A stretch of DNA of 64,000 nt from Plantago major (taxonomy: Eukaryota; Streptophyta; Magnoliopsida; Lamiales; Plantaginaceae), in assembly GCA_026545765.1 (NCBI GenBank), contig CM048844.1, forward strand, positions 57,136,932-57,200,931, given 5' to 3'. Shown here in pieces: positions 1 to 10,671 of the stretch (positions within the stretch are counted from its first letter, which is position 1; every line of letters starts with the position of its first letter). A model generated the notes under the pieces. The model made no database searches, was not told the origin of the DNA, and saw nothing but the letters and a program-made list of their open reading frames with translations. The position numbers and the translations under genes were made by a program.

Positions 1-4
1 GAAG

Positions 5-81
5 GTAAGTAATCAGTAATAGTCTCCTTCAAGAATGCTCTGGAAAACCCACTACTAAATATTTTATGTTTGTTCTTACAG
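5..81 (+). other. Candidate intron 1 of the third ORF (element A)
   Basis: Donor GTAAGT at 5-10 follows GAAG; acceptor TTCTTACAG ends at 81. It is 77 bp and AT-rich. The corresponding position in element C also holds an intron-like segment (54099-54176), so this intron probably predates the split of the two copies. Confidence 0.65.
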
Positions 82-231
82 GCTTAGTCAGAAGAACAAT
101 TGGATGGAGAAACAGTTGTGTTATCTCCTCCAAAGGAAACTAAAACTGCTGAACAAGCAGTATCTGTAGAAAAGGTGCCAGAAACCCCCAAGGTTTCTGA
201 GGAACATGCTACTGAGCTTCCTCACTTGGAA

Positions 232-316
232 GTAAGTGAAGCCTCAAAAAGCATATTTCTATCTATCTTTCTCTGATAAACAAGTTTCTGAGACCATAAT
301 TGATTTTAATTCTCAG
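232..316 (+). other. Candidate intron 2 of the third ORF (element A), absent from C
   Basis: Donor GTAAGT directly follows a TTG GAA codon pair; acceptor TTTTAATTCTCAG ends at 316. The length is 85 bp, not a multiple of three, and reading through hits a TGA. Removal joins Leu-Glu to Val-Gln-Ala-Glu-Arg. Element C reads Thr-Glu directly into the same Val-Gln-Ala-Glu-Arg at 53729/53730, with no insertion. Confidence 0.8.
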
Positions 317-433
317 GTTCAAGCAGAAAGAAAGGTTGATGAGGATCAGACTTCTCCTCACAACAAGGTATCTGTGGTCTCTGAGACCAAGCAAGCAGAA
401 GTACAGGATAATGAGCCTAGTGTTTCTACACAG

Positions 434-514
434 GTATGCTCAGAAAGTTTACTTTTGCACACAGATACTAACTCAAATGGTTTGAACAAAACTAACTTGA
501 TCCCTTTCTTTCAG
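434..514 (+). other. Candidate intron 3 of the third ORF (element A), absent from C
   Basis: Donor GTATGC follows ACACAG; acceptor CCCTTTCTTTCAG ends at 514. It is 81 bp, in frame and free of stops, so a protein-only reading would miss it. Element C runs ATTCAG straight into GCTCAA at 53609/53610 with no equivalent of these 81 bp. Confidence 0.75.
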
Positions 515-998
515 GCTCAAAGTCTAGTGCCAGTTGATTTACTCAAGGCTTTCCAAAAGCACACTTTAAAGAAACATCTCAAGTGCTTCAGACAATGGCA
601 GAAATTCAGAAAGGCTGACCTTTCTGAATTAGCCAGAGTAATCGATGTCCCAGAAAAGAGAGCAATCGCCTTCAATCTGGAAGATTATATCCATGCATTG
701 TTCCCAACAGAGTCCTACTCATTTTCCACTCTGATGCATGAAGACTTCATTCATGAAGTAGCACAAAGACTTATAGCAGATTTCAAGTCTGCGGATGCTC
801 AAACCAAGCGGATGGTTACCCATCCGCCTTACCCAAAGAAGCTCACTACTTATCCTTTGAACAAGAAGAAGTTAATGGGAGGATGATTACATTCCCAAAT
901 GTGATCAACCTGGTTTCAGAAGATGACGAGGAGATGGACGAAAATGATTATCAAGAACCTCCCTCTGAGCATCCAAACCAAGAAGCAAAGAACAAGAG

Positions 999-1032
<34 letters not shown>

Positions 1033-2993
1033 CAGAATGATGATCCCCAGCCTGGACAAGGCGGGATTCAGAAATCTAGCAAAGGAAGTGGAGAAAAGGC
1101 TACTCCCTCAAATGCTCAGAGAGCCCCATCATCATCACCTCCCAAGTCTCATCAAGATATCCAACAGGCTGAGCACAATGATGCCATAGAAGAAATTTCA
1201 GCCGCTGAGTTCAGGATTGAACAACTCAGAAAGGTGTTGGAAGAAGAAAAGAGAATCAGCATTGAGTGTCAAGCTCTTGTTGATGAAAAGGAGGCCAAAC
1301 TCAAGAAGCTCAAAGACGCTAATGCCAAGGAATTGGCACTCCAAGATGAGCAAAGAAATCTGAAGAATGTCATTGTTGTCACAGCTACTGAGATAGATGC
1401 CATGGATGAAAATGATGACGAAGAGCATGATGCTGAGGCCGCATCAGAAAGACCTTCTACATCCTCTCAGAAGGCCAGCATACTCCAAGGCAAACAAAAG
1501 ATGTTAGCCAGCTTGCAAACAATCCCAGAGAAGGATTATGAGAGTGATGCTGAAGAAGACCGCAACTTGATTACTGCAGAAGAAGATGAGAGACTTATCA
1601 CTCACCAAAAGAGAGTCCTACTTGTTCCTCATATATTCTCTGCACCAGGTAGTTCAAGAAGTGAAGAGCACCGTGCAAGGAATAGTGTCTTTTTAAAACT
1701 CAGAGAGACACTAGTTGCCCAAGACACAGAAGTGCTAAAATCCGTCCCAGAAGTGATGAAGCCATTGGCTGCTGCTTTACTCAATAGAGCAACCAGCATA
1801 GCTCTCTCTCAGAAAGACCTAGGGTTGGTCAGGGATGAGGATTGTAACAATGCTAATGCAGCATTGAATGAAGCCAGCCATGTCAGTCCGCAAGCCAACG
1901 CCATCCTAAGGTCGCTTGAAGAGCTCAATGAAGGGCAGGAAGGCGGTTAGAAGTAACAAAGAGCTGAAGAAGGAACTTCAAGAATTAGTCAGGGTGCACA
2001 ACAATCTCCAGAAAAACTTTGAATCACTCTCTGAAGCTTATGCTGTCATGAGTCAGTCAGTCATGACTAAGGGGGGAATAGATGCCTCAGAAAGACAGAG
2101 GAAGAAAAAGAAAACAATCAAATCCTCCATCCTCAAGTCAACTAGTCATCAAGGACACTGGAGATGCCCCTACTGAAGAAGTTGTTCCAGATCAACCAGC
2201 CAGAAGGCTGAGGGGATTCCCAGTTTGGCAGAGTAAACAGAGAAACTCATCAAGAAAGGCCAACGGATGCCCACATTGAGTATGTGCATACTAGTAATGA
2301 AGAGTCTTCATATAGGTGCATTCTGAACAAGAGAGGGTATTGGATTCTGGAACTACAACATCTACTTGTCAATGATAAGTTTCCAACTCCCATCCTCAAC
2401 CAGATCCTGAAATGGAGAGAAGGCAAGCCAGAATTGCTAAAACTTGAGCACCTTCATGCCTGGCTAAACTTTGAAGTAGAAAAGAGGAATGAAGCCAGAA
2501 AGATGGATCTTTCTTTTGCATGTCCTTACCCAAAGCCTGATGATGTACACAAGGTAAGAAAACTGGATGGTAGCTACAGCAGGAAGAACAAACCAGGTGT
2601 TTCAACCTATGAGTCATTCTATATGACATTGGATGAATACCTAGATGATATACACTATCTGGAAGAAATATACAAGTATTTCAACCTATCTCAGCTGCAA
2701 GTAGACCATGCCTGGTGCAGGGAAAGTACTGGTCAAACATTTTCTGCGGAAGAATCACAAGCTTGGCAAGAGTTACCATGAAATATGTGACTTATCCAGA
2801 AAGACAGAGCTCTCTGTCAGAAGGATTCTTTATGACTATGTCCAAGAATGCAGAAAAGTGGATGATTATGTCAACTGATCCAGAAAGGGTGCTGAAGAAC
2901 TTGAGGTATCTGAACCCAAGTTGCATTTCTGAAGACTTGAAGACTAGTAACATTAGAATACTCTCTTGGAGCTTGGATTCTCCTTTGTTCTAA

Positions 2994-3311
2994 TTTACAT
3001 AGTATGTTTTGTTACCTTTTTGTAATCTTGCTGATTGTTTCTGAATTTCTCTATCTGTAAAAGTTGCATCTTACTCTGTGAACTGTACCTATCTGAAGAT
3101 CATACTCTCAGATACATTCTAATAGATGACAACTTATCAGCAAAGATCACTTCCTGTGATTTGGTTGATGTTTACTTTCTGCACTTAATTCAACTATAAT
3201 TGAATATCATTTGAAATGATTCAGTGGTGAATTATTTTCTCTTCCAAAATTACAAATTTGTAATAGGACTTAAAAGATAGTCATGGATGACTGATCAAAA
3301 AGGGGTAAATT
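2994..3311 (+). other. 3' untranslated region and polypurine tract of element A
   Basis: No ORF is supported here. A purine run AAAAAGGGG at 3297-3305, followed by TAAATT, directly precedes the LTR start and is the expected primer for plus-strand synthesis. Element C has a comparable AAAATGGGGAAAATT next to its 3' LTR. Confidence 0.65.
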
Positions 3312-3878
3312 TGTTAGGAATATATGTTAGTATTTTGATCACTCATCACATGTTCTTATCTTAGCCAGAAAGGTGATTAAGTACTCTTGGTTCACTTGAA
3401 CATTGTAAAAGAGGAAATCACTGAGTATGATTAGTCTAGTAAATCTTGTATTAGGATTATAGGTCTTTGAGTGTAATTTTTATTTCCAGAAGATCAATCC
3501 TAGCAATGGAGCTTTTCTGAAGATTAGAAGACTGGAGATTGCACAAGATTTATGAAGATATCAAGGTTTAGTCTAACTCAGAAAGACTATGTCCTTAATC
3601 CTTTCTTAAGTGTATTTACTTACTTTTGAAATATGATTCTGGACATATGACATCATGAGTATGGAGCATGCAAGCCATCAGAAAGGCTCATGTATCCGTT
3701 GAAGACTACATGACAAGAAATAGTACAAGTGCATTAATTGCATCGGCAGAAAAGACGCTGAAGCACAGTCCTCTCTGAGACATGAGACAAGGACTTCTGA
3801 GTACTCATTTCAAGATAAGTATGGACTGAATTTGAATTGTGTCTAACGGATATCATTCCAACAACTCTCAAATTCATC

Positions 3879-3888
3879 TATATATATC
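3879..3888 (+). promoter_or_regulatory. LTR TATA box, element A
   Basis: TATATATA-type box in a CATCTATATATATCACACAC context. It sits at the same relative LTR position as TATAAATATCAACACTTAGA in elements B and C, so it probably marks the U3/R boundary. Confidence 0.55.
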
Positions 3889-4679
3889 ACACACTTAGAT
3901 GCTGAGAAATACACACCTTAGAACGCTCTATCTTGCAAACTTACCATCAAGCAAAGTATTCTCTCAAGCACTCTACTACCCTTTCTGAAAGCTTTACGTT
4001 CGAAGAATCACTAGTAGTTCTAAGTTGTCCTGAACCTTAACAAGAGATTGTTATTCGTGAAAGAGTTGAACTATCAGATACCCTTTCTGAAGCTCATTCT
4101 CCAGAACAGACATCAATTACTTGGGTCAGTAAAGAGCAGACTGCCATCCACTGAACAAGTGTATTAAGTAGTCTTGTTCTATTAGGCTCTCTGAAAACAT
4201 AACTGAAAAGTTATACGAGAAGCCTCTGACAAACCTTATAACCAACACCATCAAGGCGTGGAGTAGAGGAAGTACTTGATTTGGGAAATCAAGGAATAAC
4301 TCCAAGGTTATCTGAGTAGAGGAAGTACTTAGCTCTAGGAGCTGGGGAATAACTCAGGGGGAACATTTGGTTGGGAACCATTTGTTTAGGAATCTTAGAA
4401 TAGGATTATTGTAAGGTGAACTCAATTATCTGTTCTAGTGAATTCTAGGTCTCAGAAAGAACGAAGTGGATTAGTTGGAGGATTACGCCACCTCCAGATA
4501 CCACTATACTTGCTGTGTCATTTACCTTTCTGTATTTACATTTCAGCAAAGCACACACACATACTTATTGTTTCTGCACTTACCTATCTTAAAGTCTTCC
4601 GCGCTCTGAATTTAAGTACAGAAACCCCCAGGTTTCTGAGAAACTGTGTTTATCGACAAAAGTTTTAAAAGACTATTCA

Positions 4680-4696
4680 CCCCCCCCCCCCCCCCC
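4680..4696 (+). repeat. C17 homopolymer near the LTR 3' end
   Basis: Seventeen C residues follow GACTATTCA. The equivalent tract is C5 in element B (41907-41911). In element C it is a long G run on the + strand in one LTR (48806-48818) and shorter, interrupted by a C, in the other (62892-62898). Confidence 0.9.
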
Positions 4697-4728
4697 AGTC
4701 TTTTACTTTGTCATTATCTGGACTAACA

Positions 4729-5658
4729 TGCTCGAATCTCACATCTGCATTTTGATGAACTTCAGGCTGTACACACATTGTGTCCACATACCCAAAGCAT
4801 CCAGAAGTCCATCTACATTAGATTGCATCCTTTAGATATCAACAAATCAAAGTCTAATCACTTTAGAAGATTCTCCTACAAAATCTCCTAAACTCTCTCT
4901 TATAGATAAACTGAGATCTTGTAGCTTCAAAACTCTTAGTCACGTTCTTCTCTTAAGCTCTCCATATCATTACAAACTCTTAGTGATATGCTCCAGCTCC
5001 AACGTAAATAGTCCAAGAGAATAGCAACTCTCTGAAACCTGATTTGCACAGGTTTCCTTTCCTAATCAAGCTCGAACTTATCATGCAACTCAAACTCCTT
5101 AACCAAATCAATCTGGAGTCCTTTGTTCATTGAAGATCTTGATCAAGTCGAATCACCATGTTCTTCTCCTAATACTTCTCATATCTTCCATGCTACAAAC
5201 TCTTCAAGAATCCTTCTTTGAGTAGGATTCCAACTCCTAATCCTTGTCAACATCTTCATGTATCCAAGCTTCAAGAGTCCTACTCCAAGAGAAACCTATA
5301 CCTGCTAAACCTGCTAAGACTAAACTAAAATCTTGGAAATACATTATAGTGAAGTAATGCAGAATCCATAAATAGAAAGTCCAGTGTACAGACAGCTAGT
5401 ATTGTGACAATACTAAGCCAGGTTAGTATTGCACCAATACTTAGCTAGACTGAACTTTCAAAACATTGCAAGGATCATTAAAAAATATTACAAGGATTAG
5501 TAGAAAGATTACATGGATTTATGAATACAATGCACTGATCATCTCGACGTCAATTGAGTCAAATCTCGCGGATCTTGATCGGTAACCCAACCCGGATTGC
5601 GAGATTTAGAAACACAACAGTAGTAATGTGGAATTAAGTCACCAACATCACAAGGATC
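4729..5658. other. Unassigned DNA between element A and the gypsy element
   Basis: AT-rich, C- and T-rich sequence with no ORF of note and no recognisable domain. It may be a decayed repeat. This sequence continues at 19712 beyond the gypsy insertion, because the two sides share the target duplication. Confidence 0.5.
5397..5442. repeat. Two adjacent stem-loops with the same stem
   Basis: TAGTATTG-TGA-CAATACTA (5397-5415) is a perfect 8-bp stem with a 3-nt loop. TAGTATTG-CAC-CAATACTT (5424-5442) repeats it with one mismatch. The outer arms can also pair with each other (GCTAGTATTG against CAATACTTAGC). Confidence 0.7.
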
Positions 5659-5663
5659 AGTAG
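5659..5663. repeat. Target site duplication AGTAG, left copy
   Basis: AGTAG lies immediately outside the left LTR and matches 19707-19711 immediately outside the right LTR, which proves a single intact insertion. Confidence 0.95.
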
Positions 5664-6584
5664 TGTTGGGGGATAAAACCTCAAACACCAACACTACTAC
5701 TACCAGTAACCTAATCTAGGATCCGCCTCCTACTTGAAGTCCGAGCAAAGGCTTGTCCGAGCAAGAGTACCTGAAAGGACTAAGTGGGGGGGTTAGAATA
5801 GGTTACCCGGATTGCCTAAGTCAATCCGGAAGGAGGCTATACTCAAATGAGAGTTGAAAGCTCTCAATGCAATAGTAATAGGAAAGGTTATGAAATCAAG
5901 GGTGCTTATGACTTAGGGGACCGCACAATTTCCTAGGGAATTCCACTTACCTTAAGGTCTTGGACCTTGTGTTATATTTATAGTTATATCATGCTTATGG
6001 AGTATCCCATAAGATGATGCCAAGTGTATGCCTCAGATTTGGACACCAATGCTACCTTTGGCCCATGGCCCCTTGGTGAACAGTAATCCAATACTAGTTA
6101 ATGGGCCTGTGAGGGTAGTTTGGACCTTTTCCTCTGAGAGTACTGTTCCGCATGTCGGGTCCGTGTAAGTCCCTCGGACAGATCCGCATGATTGGTTGAC
6201 TCTGTCCTGGGGTAACTCAAGGTGTCCAGACCTTAGAGTTCCACGGAAGCATCTCAGTGGTTCTGTTAAATACGTTTGGTCTTACTGTACTGGTGGCATC
6301 CGAGATTCTCTCGTCCGGTCCGTTTAGCATCTTAGGACTGACAGTTTGCGGTACTTGGGAGGACCAGGTAACCTTTTGTCAGGTTCGGAAGTCATCCATC
6401 TAGCTTGGTCGGACCTAGCTGAAATGGCGTGCTGACTTGTGAGTACTAGTTGACCTGAGATGGTTTCCTTTAGGACGGACTACTCGAAGGTCGGACTAGC
6501 TTTGAATGGCTATCTCAGCCTTGATGCGCTCTAGGACACGCTCTATGGCGCCCTTAACGGATTGGACACATATCTGTATCAACA
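5664..6584 (-). repeat. 3' LTR of the gypsy element (921 bp)
   Basis: Runs from TGTTGGGGGATAAAACC to GTATCAACA and is the same length as the copy at 18786-19706. An LTR TATA box on the - strand lies at about 5974-5983 (ATATTTATAG on the + strand). Confidence 0.95.
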
Positions 6585-6600
6585 TATGTCCCCCCAGTTT
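6585..6600 (-). promoter_or_regulatory. Polypurine tract of the gypsy element
   Basis: On the - strand AACTGGGGGGACATA runs directly into the 3' LTR. Position and composition fit the primer for plus-strand DNA synthesis. Confidence 0.75.
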
Positions 6601-7181
6601 CCAAGTATCTTAGTAGAAGATAGTTGGTAACTATGAGGGAACAATCGTGTTTGTGGAGTGTGTCCGAATCGTTAGCTAAAAGAAAAAGGAAAAAATCCTT
6701 TTTGTCGGGATCCGTCGTCCGTGTCCTCAAGATTTCAATATATCTCTTCCCCCCCCCCCCCTTTTCCGTCTACAGTCCGAGTTATCACATAACTGGGACT
6801 GTAGATGGAAAAGGTATTTGTATCCGAGATATGTAGGTCCAAGTACGGTTAGGATCTGACGAAGCCTTCCGAGGAAGATCAAGTAGGAGGTTATCCGTTG
6901 GGCCAAATATGTGTAATGGTCCTGATGGACCTCCGAACAGTAAATCAAAGGGGTCCAACAAGTGGCATGTCCAAATTACGGGTAAGATCCCGAGGAAAGC
7001 AGTGCGTTGGATTGGAAAGCCTCAACGGTTGAGATCAAGTGATGTGACTCCTCTGTCGAGCATCAGACGCAATGTGCTGTTAGCCATTTATTCGTGAATC
7101 GGCATGACCGTTGGATTAAACAGATCGACGGTCGCGATTTAAACCTAAGTGATGTGACGCTTGGCCTTCCCAATTTGCCCC

Positions 7182-7189
7182 TATAAATA
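7182..7189 (+). promoter_or_regulatory. TATA box of antisense unit 1
   Basis: TATAAATA in CCCCTATAAATAGTTAGG, on the strand opposite to gag-pol. The first credible ATG (7849) is 660 bp downstream. It directly follows CTTCTGCCCTAG, which looks like a splice acceptor, suggesting a leader exon and a 5'-UTR intron ending at about 7847. Confidence 0.5.
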
Positions 7190-7848
7190 GTTAGGCGATC
7201 GGTCGCTTTCACACTTTAGCTAAATTGAAACTTTGAGCAATCTTCAAGCAATTCAAATAACGCCAGATCGATCCGATCAACCGGAACTTTTAAGACTTTG
7301 GGCTATCCAGCTGAGATCTGTAACCTCGGAGCACAATCCCAACTCTAGAGTCCGCTGAACTTTCCAGTTTGAATATTAACAAGTCAGTACCCCTCCTTTT
7401 TTGTTAAAGTTGCTTGTACTTGCTACACGCCCTTTGCATGTCTAGTGTATCCTTCCGTTGCTGCTTCCGTAATTGCGCTTGTCTTTAGTAATAGGCTATT
7501 TGCGATACATTCGGTCGAGATGCTAGTTGATGTGTTTCTCCTGCATGCTTATAATATGCCCATTTTGCCTCACTGATGCCTTGTACTTTTGTTTGGTACG
7601 TCCTGTCCGACACAACCCTTCTTGACAATGCATGCTTACTTGATGATAAATTGATATGGGTTGTGGCGTACGCCCGTAAATTGGCTCTTTTATTGCCGTG
7701 CCGTAGGGGGCAGATCGTGGTGCCATTGGCACAGCTTTGTGTGCTAGGGCTTTGGGGCCCCTGTCCTTCTCTGGACTTAATAAGACATCTAAATGAACTC
7801 TCGAACAATAACAATCATCGTTTCGGATTCGTTTCCTTCTGCCCTAGG

Positions 7849-9199
7849 ATGTCCGGGAGCGATAGTCAAAACGTTCACGAGGCGCGGGATTACCATGATG
7901 GAGTAGATTCGGGCGGTGAATCCGCGGGCGTGAGCGTGTCCGTAGAAGATTATCTCGTGGATGTCTTATCTTCTAGAGATTCTGACGCCCGACATGGAAC
8001 CCATGATGTAGTCGATCCTCCGACGGACGGACCAGTGGTCGAAGAAGATGTTAATGAGGCGAGATCGTTAGTCCAATCTCGGACTATAGGCGGTGTGGGA
8101 GAGCCTGTAGATCCGAATAAGCCTCAGATTGAACGTGAGGCGGCTGGGCATGAAGCTGATGATTTGGAGATGTTTGAGGCTGGAGTGGAGGACCGTGTTG
8201 TGGTGGAGACAGGTCCGTCCAACCCTGGTACATCTGGGAGACCTGATGATGGTAAAGAGGAGGAAGAAGGCGGAGAGGAAGAAGGTGAAGATGGGGAGGA
8301 AGAAGAGGAAAGTTCTCCCGATGTTCGTCCCCGGAGAGGTGCCGGTCGTCGGGTTGTATTGCACTCTGTCGCTTCCGCTCAATCCAGCCTTCCGTTAGTT
8401 GAAGGCCGTGGTGCCAAGGCGGCGAGGATCAAATTTCCTCGTCCTGCGTCCGCAGTGGTGATAGCAGATGAATTTGGAGAGCTAAACGCGGACGGGCTTC
8501 TTCCTACCTGTCCATCGAGGGTCAAACCTGAGGAGATTCCGGAATGGAGGCGAAAATGGGAGATCCCCGAGTCCGTAGAAATAATGATCCCTGATCCCGG
8601 GCATGCATTCTATAACCCTCCCGCCGGATATATGTGCGTGCACGAGGTGGCCTTCTCCTGCAGATGGAAGATCCCCATTGCCACAGAACTGAAAAACATT
8701 CTGAACCATATTGGTATAGGTCCGAGTCAGGTTATCCCCAAGTCCCTGGGTAACCTTATTTGCTTTGTAATTTTTTGTAAGAAGAAGGGGCAGACAGTGA
8801 ATTTCGAGAACTTTAGGCAGCTCTTCCATGTTTCTTTTAGTCCGGGGAATCCCCTTTTTTACACCTTTATGAATAGGAAACCCTATAACTTCATTTCGGA
8901 CTCCATCTTCGTCGTTGGGGTCGAAATGGTGGGATAGGTACATTTTTGTACGGATGGCTTTAAAGCCAGGGATGTCCGAGAGACAGAGGGAACGATGGGG
9001 GCTACCCACAAAGTTCCTTAGGGAGAGTATCCCTGATTGGCGCCCGCTTCCGAAGAACGTTGCTCCTTGGGTGGCGGAGATCCACAAGAAGAATGATCTG
9101 CCTACCTACCCGTTCCACGGACTAATTTGTCAGCCGCTGCCATATCTATGCGGACCGATCTTTGTGGAAGTCGGAGGAAAAGATTTCGAAGGAGTCTAA
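7849..9199 (+). pseudogene. Antisense ORF 1a: plant transposon protein of the Transposase_28 type
   Basis: Encoded opposite to gag-pol. I chose ATG 7849 (MSGSDSQNVHE) because the upstream open frame (from 7576) looks like leader or intron. An acidic, Glu-rich region (about residues 130-160, EEEEGGEEEGEDGEEEEE) is followed by a folded region starting near PEEIPEWRRKWEIPES. That region contains ELKNILNHIGIGPSQVIPKS, then CKKKGQTVNFENFRQLFHVS, and ends with WWDRYIFV. This order resembles the family named Transposase_28 (putative gypsy type transposon domain), which is carried by Tat-lineage elements and has no proven transposase activity. The frame breaks at the GGGG run 8917-8920: the reading frame stops at 8937, while the expected continuation (GSKWWDRYIFV) is one frame over and ends at 9199. 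Assignment is from memory of the family. Confidence 0.7.
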
Positions 9200-9337
9200 C
9201 TTATGATTTGTGCGGCTCCGTGTTTTGAATGTCTCGTTATGAATTTTCTCATCTCCGATATTCCTGTTGTTTTTCTGTTATTCGTCCGTGTTCTGAAATG
9301 TTTACATTGCTATGTAGCTCACTGTTTCGACTATATC

Positions 9338-10663
9338 ATGTCGACACTCGCTGAAAAGAAGAGGCAGCAGAGAGAGCAACAATCTCTGGAGGTCGCCGCT
9401 GGTCAGAGGACCAAGATTATCAACACGTCCGCTGGTCTTCCTATGGGAGATCCCAAGAATGCGGGAGTGTTCGCCGCAGAGGAGGAGAGGCGGAACAAGG
9501 CAGGAGAAGACCCACAAGTCATGGGGGTTCCTGACAAGGGCAAAGCCCCTGTTACTCGGAGCGCCGCTGCCTCCAGGCCACCAACCGCTGCTGGATCCAT
9601 GCCTCAGCAAGAAGTGTTTATGCGGGATGCCATAACATCTGGGCGGAAGAGGAGAGCTCCCACGGAGACATCCCAAGCAAGCAAGAGGCAGCAGTTGGCC
9701 GCCGTTCTACCGACTGACCAGGCCGCTCTCGACAAGGAGTATGAGTGTGCCTGCGGACTTCCCGAGGTCGAGCGGGTCGGTGGCCTCAATGTGCTATATC
9801 AGCAGGTTCGTGATCTTCTAATGGTTTTTTCATTATGTCCTTATGACAAGCATATAACTTATGTCTATATGGATTCTTTGCAGCTTGGATGCTTCATCCG
9901 AGCCATGCAGTGGAAAGCTAGTGAGCGGGCTACCATTGAGCACAAGTTGTTCAAGGCCATGGCCAGTTCCGCGGATGAGGCCGAAAAAGTGAAGCAGTTG
10001 GAGATGCAGCTGAAGGAGCACGAGGTGAAGTTCCATAAGTTGAAGACCAGCTGGGAGGCAATCAAGGCGGACTTGGATTGGCAGGAGGGTTTCACCCAGA
10101 AATCAATGAGAGCCTTCCGAGAAATGAAGGATTACCTGCTGGAAGACCTCCAATACGCTCGTCTTGAGGCGGGCCGAGATTTCATGAAGTCGGATTCTTT
10201 CAAGTTCTTCATGGCGGACAAGTCCGAATCTCGAATGGGTTCTCCGCCATCGGTCGCCATACCAAGGTTACTTCCTCAAGATTTCAATTGGAAGGCGGAA
10301 GGGTTAAACCCTTCTGCGGATGCTAACGGCGTGGAAGTTCCCGTGGATGTTGTCTCGGACGATCGATTGGCCGCTTGTGAGTTTGCGGATCTTGTCACTG
10401 AGGAAGGTGAACTGGAGATCAAGAACGGTGGACCCTTCCTCCCGAAGTGTGTGCCGGATGCCTTACAAAAGGTGTGCTTCGTCCCGTTCGAGAATTACCG
10501 GGCCTTCCTCAAGGACTGGTATTACATGCCTTCCCGGGTAGTTGGTCTTGCTGAAGATTTCAACCTGTTCGAGCTCGCGGAAGCCCTTGCTGCTGCCAAC
10601 TCGTCTACTGCCGATCCGCCTCGCATTGGAGAATTGGGTCCGAGCCAACCCAATCCTCAGTGA
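9338..10663 (+). CDS. Antisense ORF 1b: coiled-coil C-terminal part
   Basis: Open from upstream of ATG 9338 (MSTLAEKKRQQ) to TGA 10661-10663. It has a basic N-terminus with an RKRRAP run, then a helical, charged region (EKVKQLEMQLKEHEVKFHKL) likely to form a coiled coil, and an acidic C-terminus. It probably belongs to the same protein as 7849-9199, joined by splicing or separated by decay: the region 9200-9337 reads like an intron but I could not find phase-matched borders. A second intron, 78 bp, is likely at 9806-9883. Function unknown. Confidence 0.55.
   Translation: MSTLAEKKRQQREQQSLEVAAGQRTKIINTSAGLPMGDPKNAGVFAAEEERRNKAGEDPQVMGVPDKGKAPVTRSAAASRPPTAAGSMPQQEVFMRDAITSGRKRRAPTETSQASKRQQLAAVLPTDQAALDKEYECACGLPEVERVGGLNVLYQQVRDLLMVFSLCPYDKHITYVYMDSLQLGCFIRAMQWKASERATIEHKLFKAMASSADEAEKVKQLEMQLKEHEVKFHKLKTSWEAIKADLDWQEGFTQKSMRAFREMKDYLLEDLQYARLEAGRDFMKSDSFKFFMADKSESRMGSPPSVAIPRLLPQDFNWKAEGLNPSADANGVEVPVDVVSDDRLAACEFADLVTEEGELEIKNGGPFLPKCVPDALQKVCFVPFENYRAFLKDWYYMPSRVVGLAEDFNLFELAEALAAANSSTADPPRIGELGPSQPNPQ
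9806..9883 (+). other. Candidate in-frame intron in antisense ORF 1b
   Basis: GTTCGTGATC follows CAGCAG; GGATTCTTTGCAG ends at 9883. It is 78 bp, T-rich, in frame and free of stops. Its translation is hydrophobic and aromatic, unlike the charged helical sequence on both sides, which would join as YQQ-LGCFIRAMQW. Confidence 0.6.
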
Positions 10664-10671
10664 AGAATCCG

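Larger units (their letters stand above)
1..2993 (+). pseudogene. Third ORF of copia element A, intron-bearing, degenerate
   Basis: This is a long hydrophilic protein of unknown function encoded after pol, the position called env-like in Sireviruses. Homologous blocks shared with element C run in order: an acidic Glu/Ser/Val-rich segment (82-433), a conserved block with HTLKKHLKCFR (about 515-800), an Asp/Glu-rich block with a poly-Asp run (about 883-1060), a coiled coil (about 1190-1400), a helical block containing QKDLGLVRD, a basic segment, and a C-terminal domain with GYWILEL and CPYPKPDDVHK (2284-2781). Three GT..AG intron-like segments interrupt the 5' part (5-81, 232-316, 434-514). Decay is clear: an in-frame TAG at 85-87 and frameshifts near 800-860, 1935, 2170-2290 and 2715-2780. 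I see no signal peptide or transmembrane segment, so an envelope role is not supported by the sequence itself. Confidence 0.8.
1..4728 (+). mobile_element. Copia element A (Sirevirus-type), 3' part only
   Basis: This is the downstream part of a Ty1/copia element that begins left of the window. It contains most of a third ORF (the position called env-like in Sireviruses), an untranslated stretch, a polypurine tract and a 3' LTR ending at 4728. Assignment rests on protein similarity over the whole third ORF to element C (50834-56062, - strand), which has its own gag, pol and initiator-Met PBS. The LTR end (TGTTAGGA...TAACA) and the GTTATCTGGAC-like 3' terminus are shared with elements B and C. 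No 5' LTR is visible, so no target duplication can be checked. Confidence 0.9.
3312..4728 (+). repeat. 3' LTR of copia element A (1417 bp)
   Basis: It starts TGTTAGGAATATATG after the polypurine tract and ends CTAACA. Start, end and many internal blocks (for example the repeated AGTACTT segments near 4260-4370) align with the LTRs of elements B and C. It is about 200 bp shorter than those. The sequence after 4728 has no copia similarity that I can see. Confidence 0.85.

Noticed and set aside
1-2993. Envelope glycoprotein for the copia third ORF
   Set aside because: The product is hydrophilic and coiled coil with no signal peptide or membrane segment in any copy, so only the positional term env-like applies.
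7485-7814. Open frame of about 109 codons on the - strand
   Set aside because: Overlaps the leader of antisense unit 1, has no recognisable motif and lies outside the gypsy coding order.
8068-8382. 104-codon open frame on the - strand
   Set aside because: Mirror of the Glu-rich stretch of antisense ORF 1a; phenylalanine/leucine-rich without motifs.
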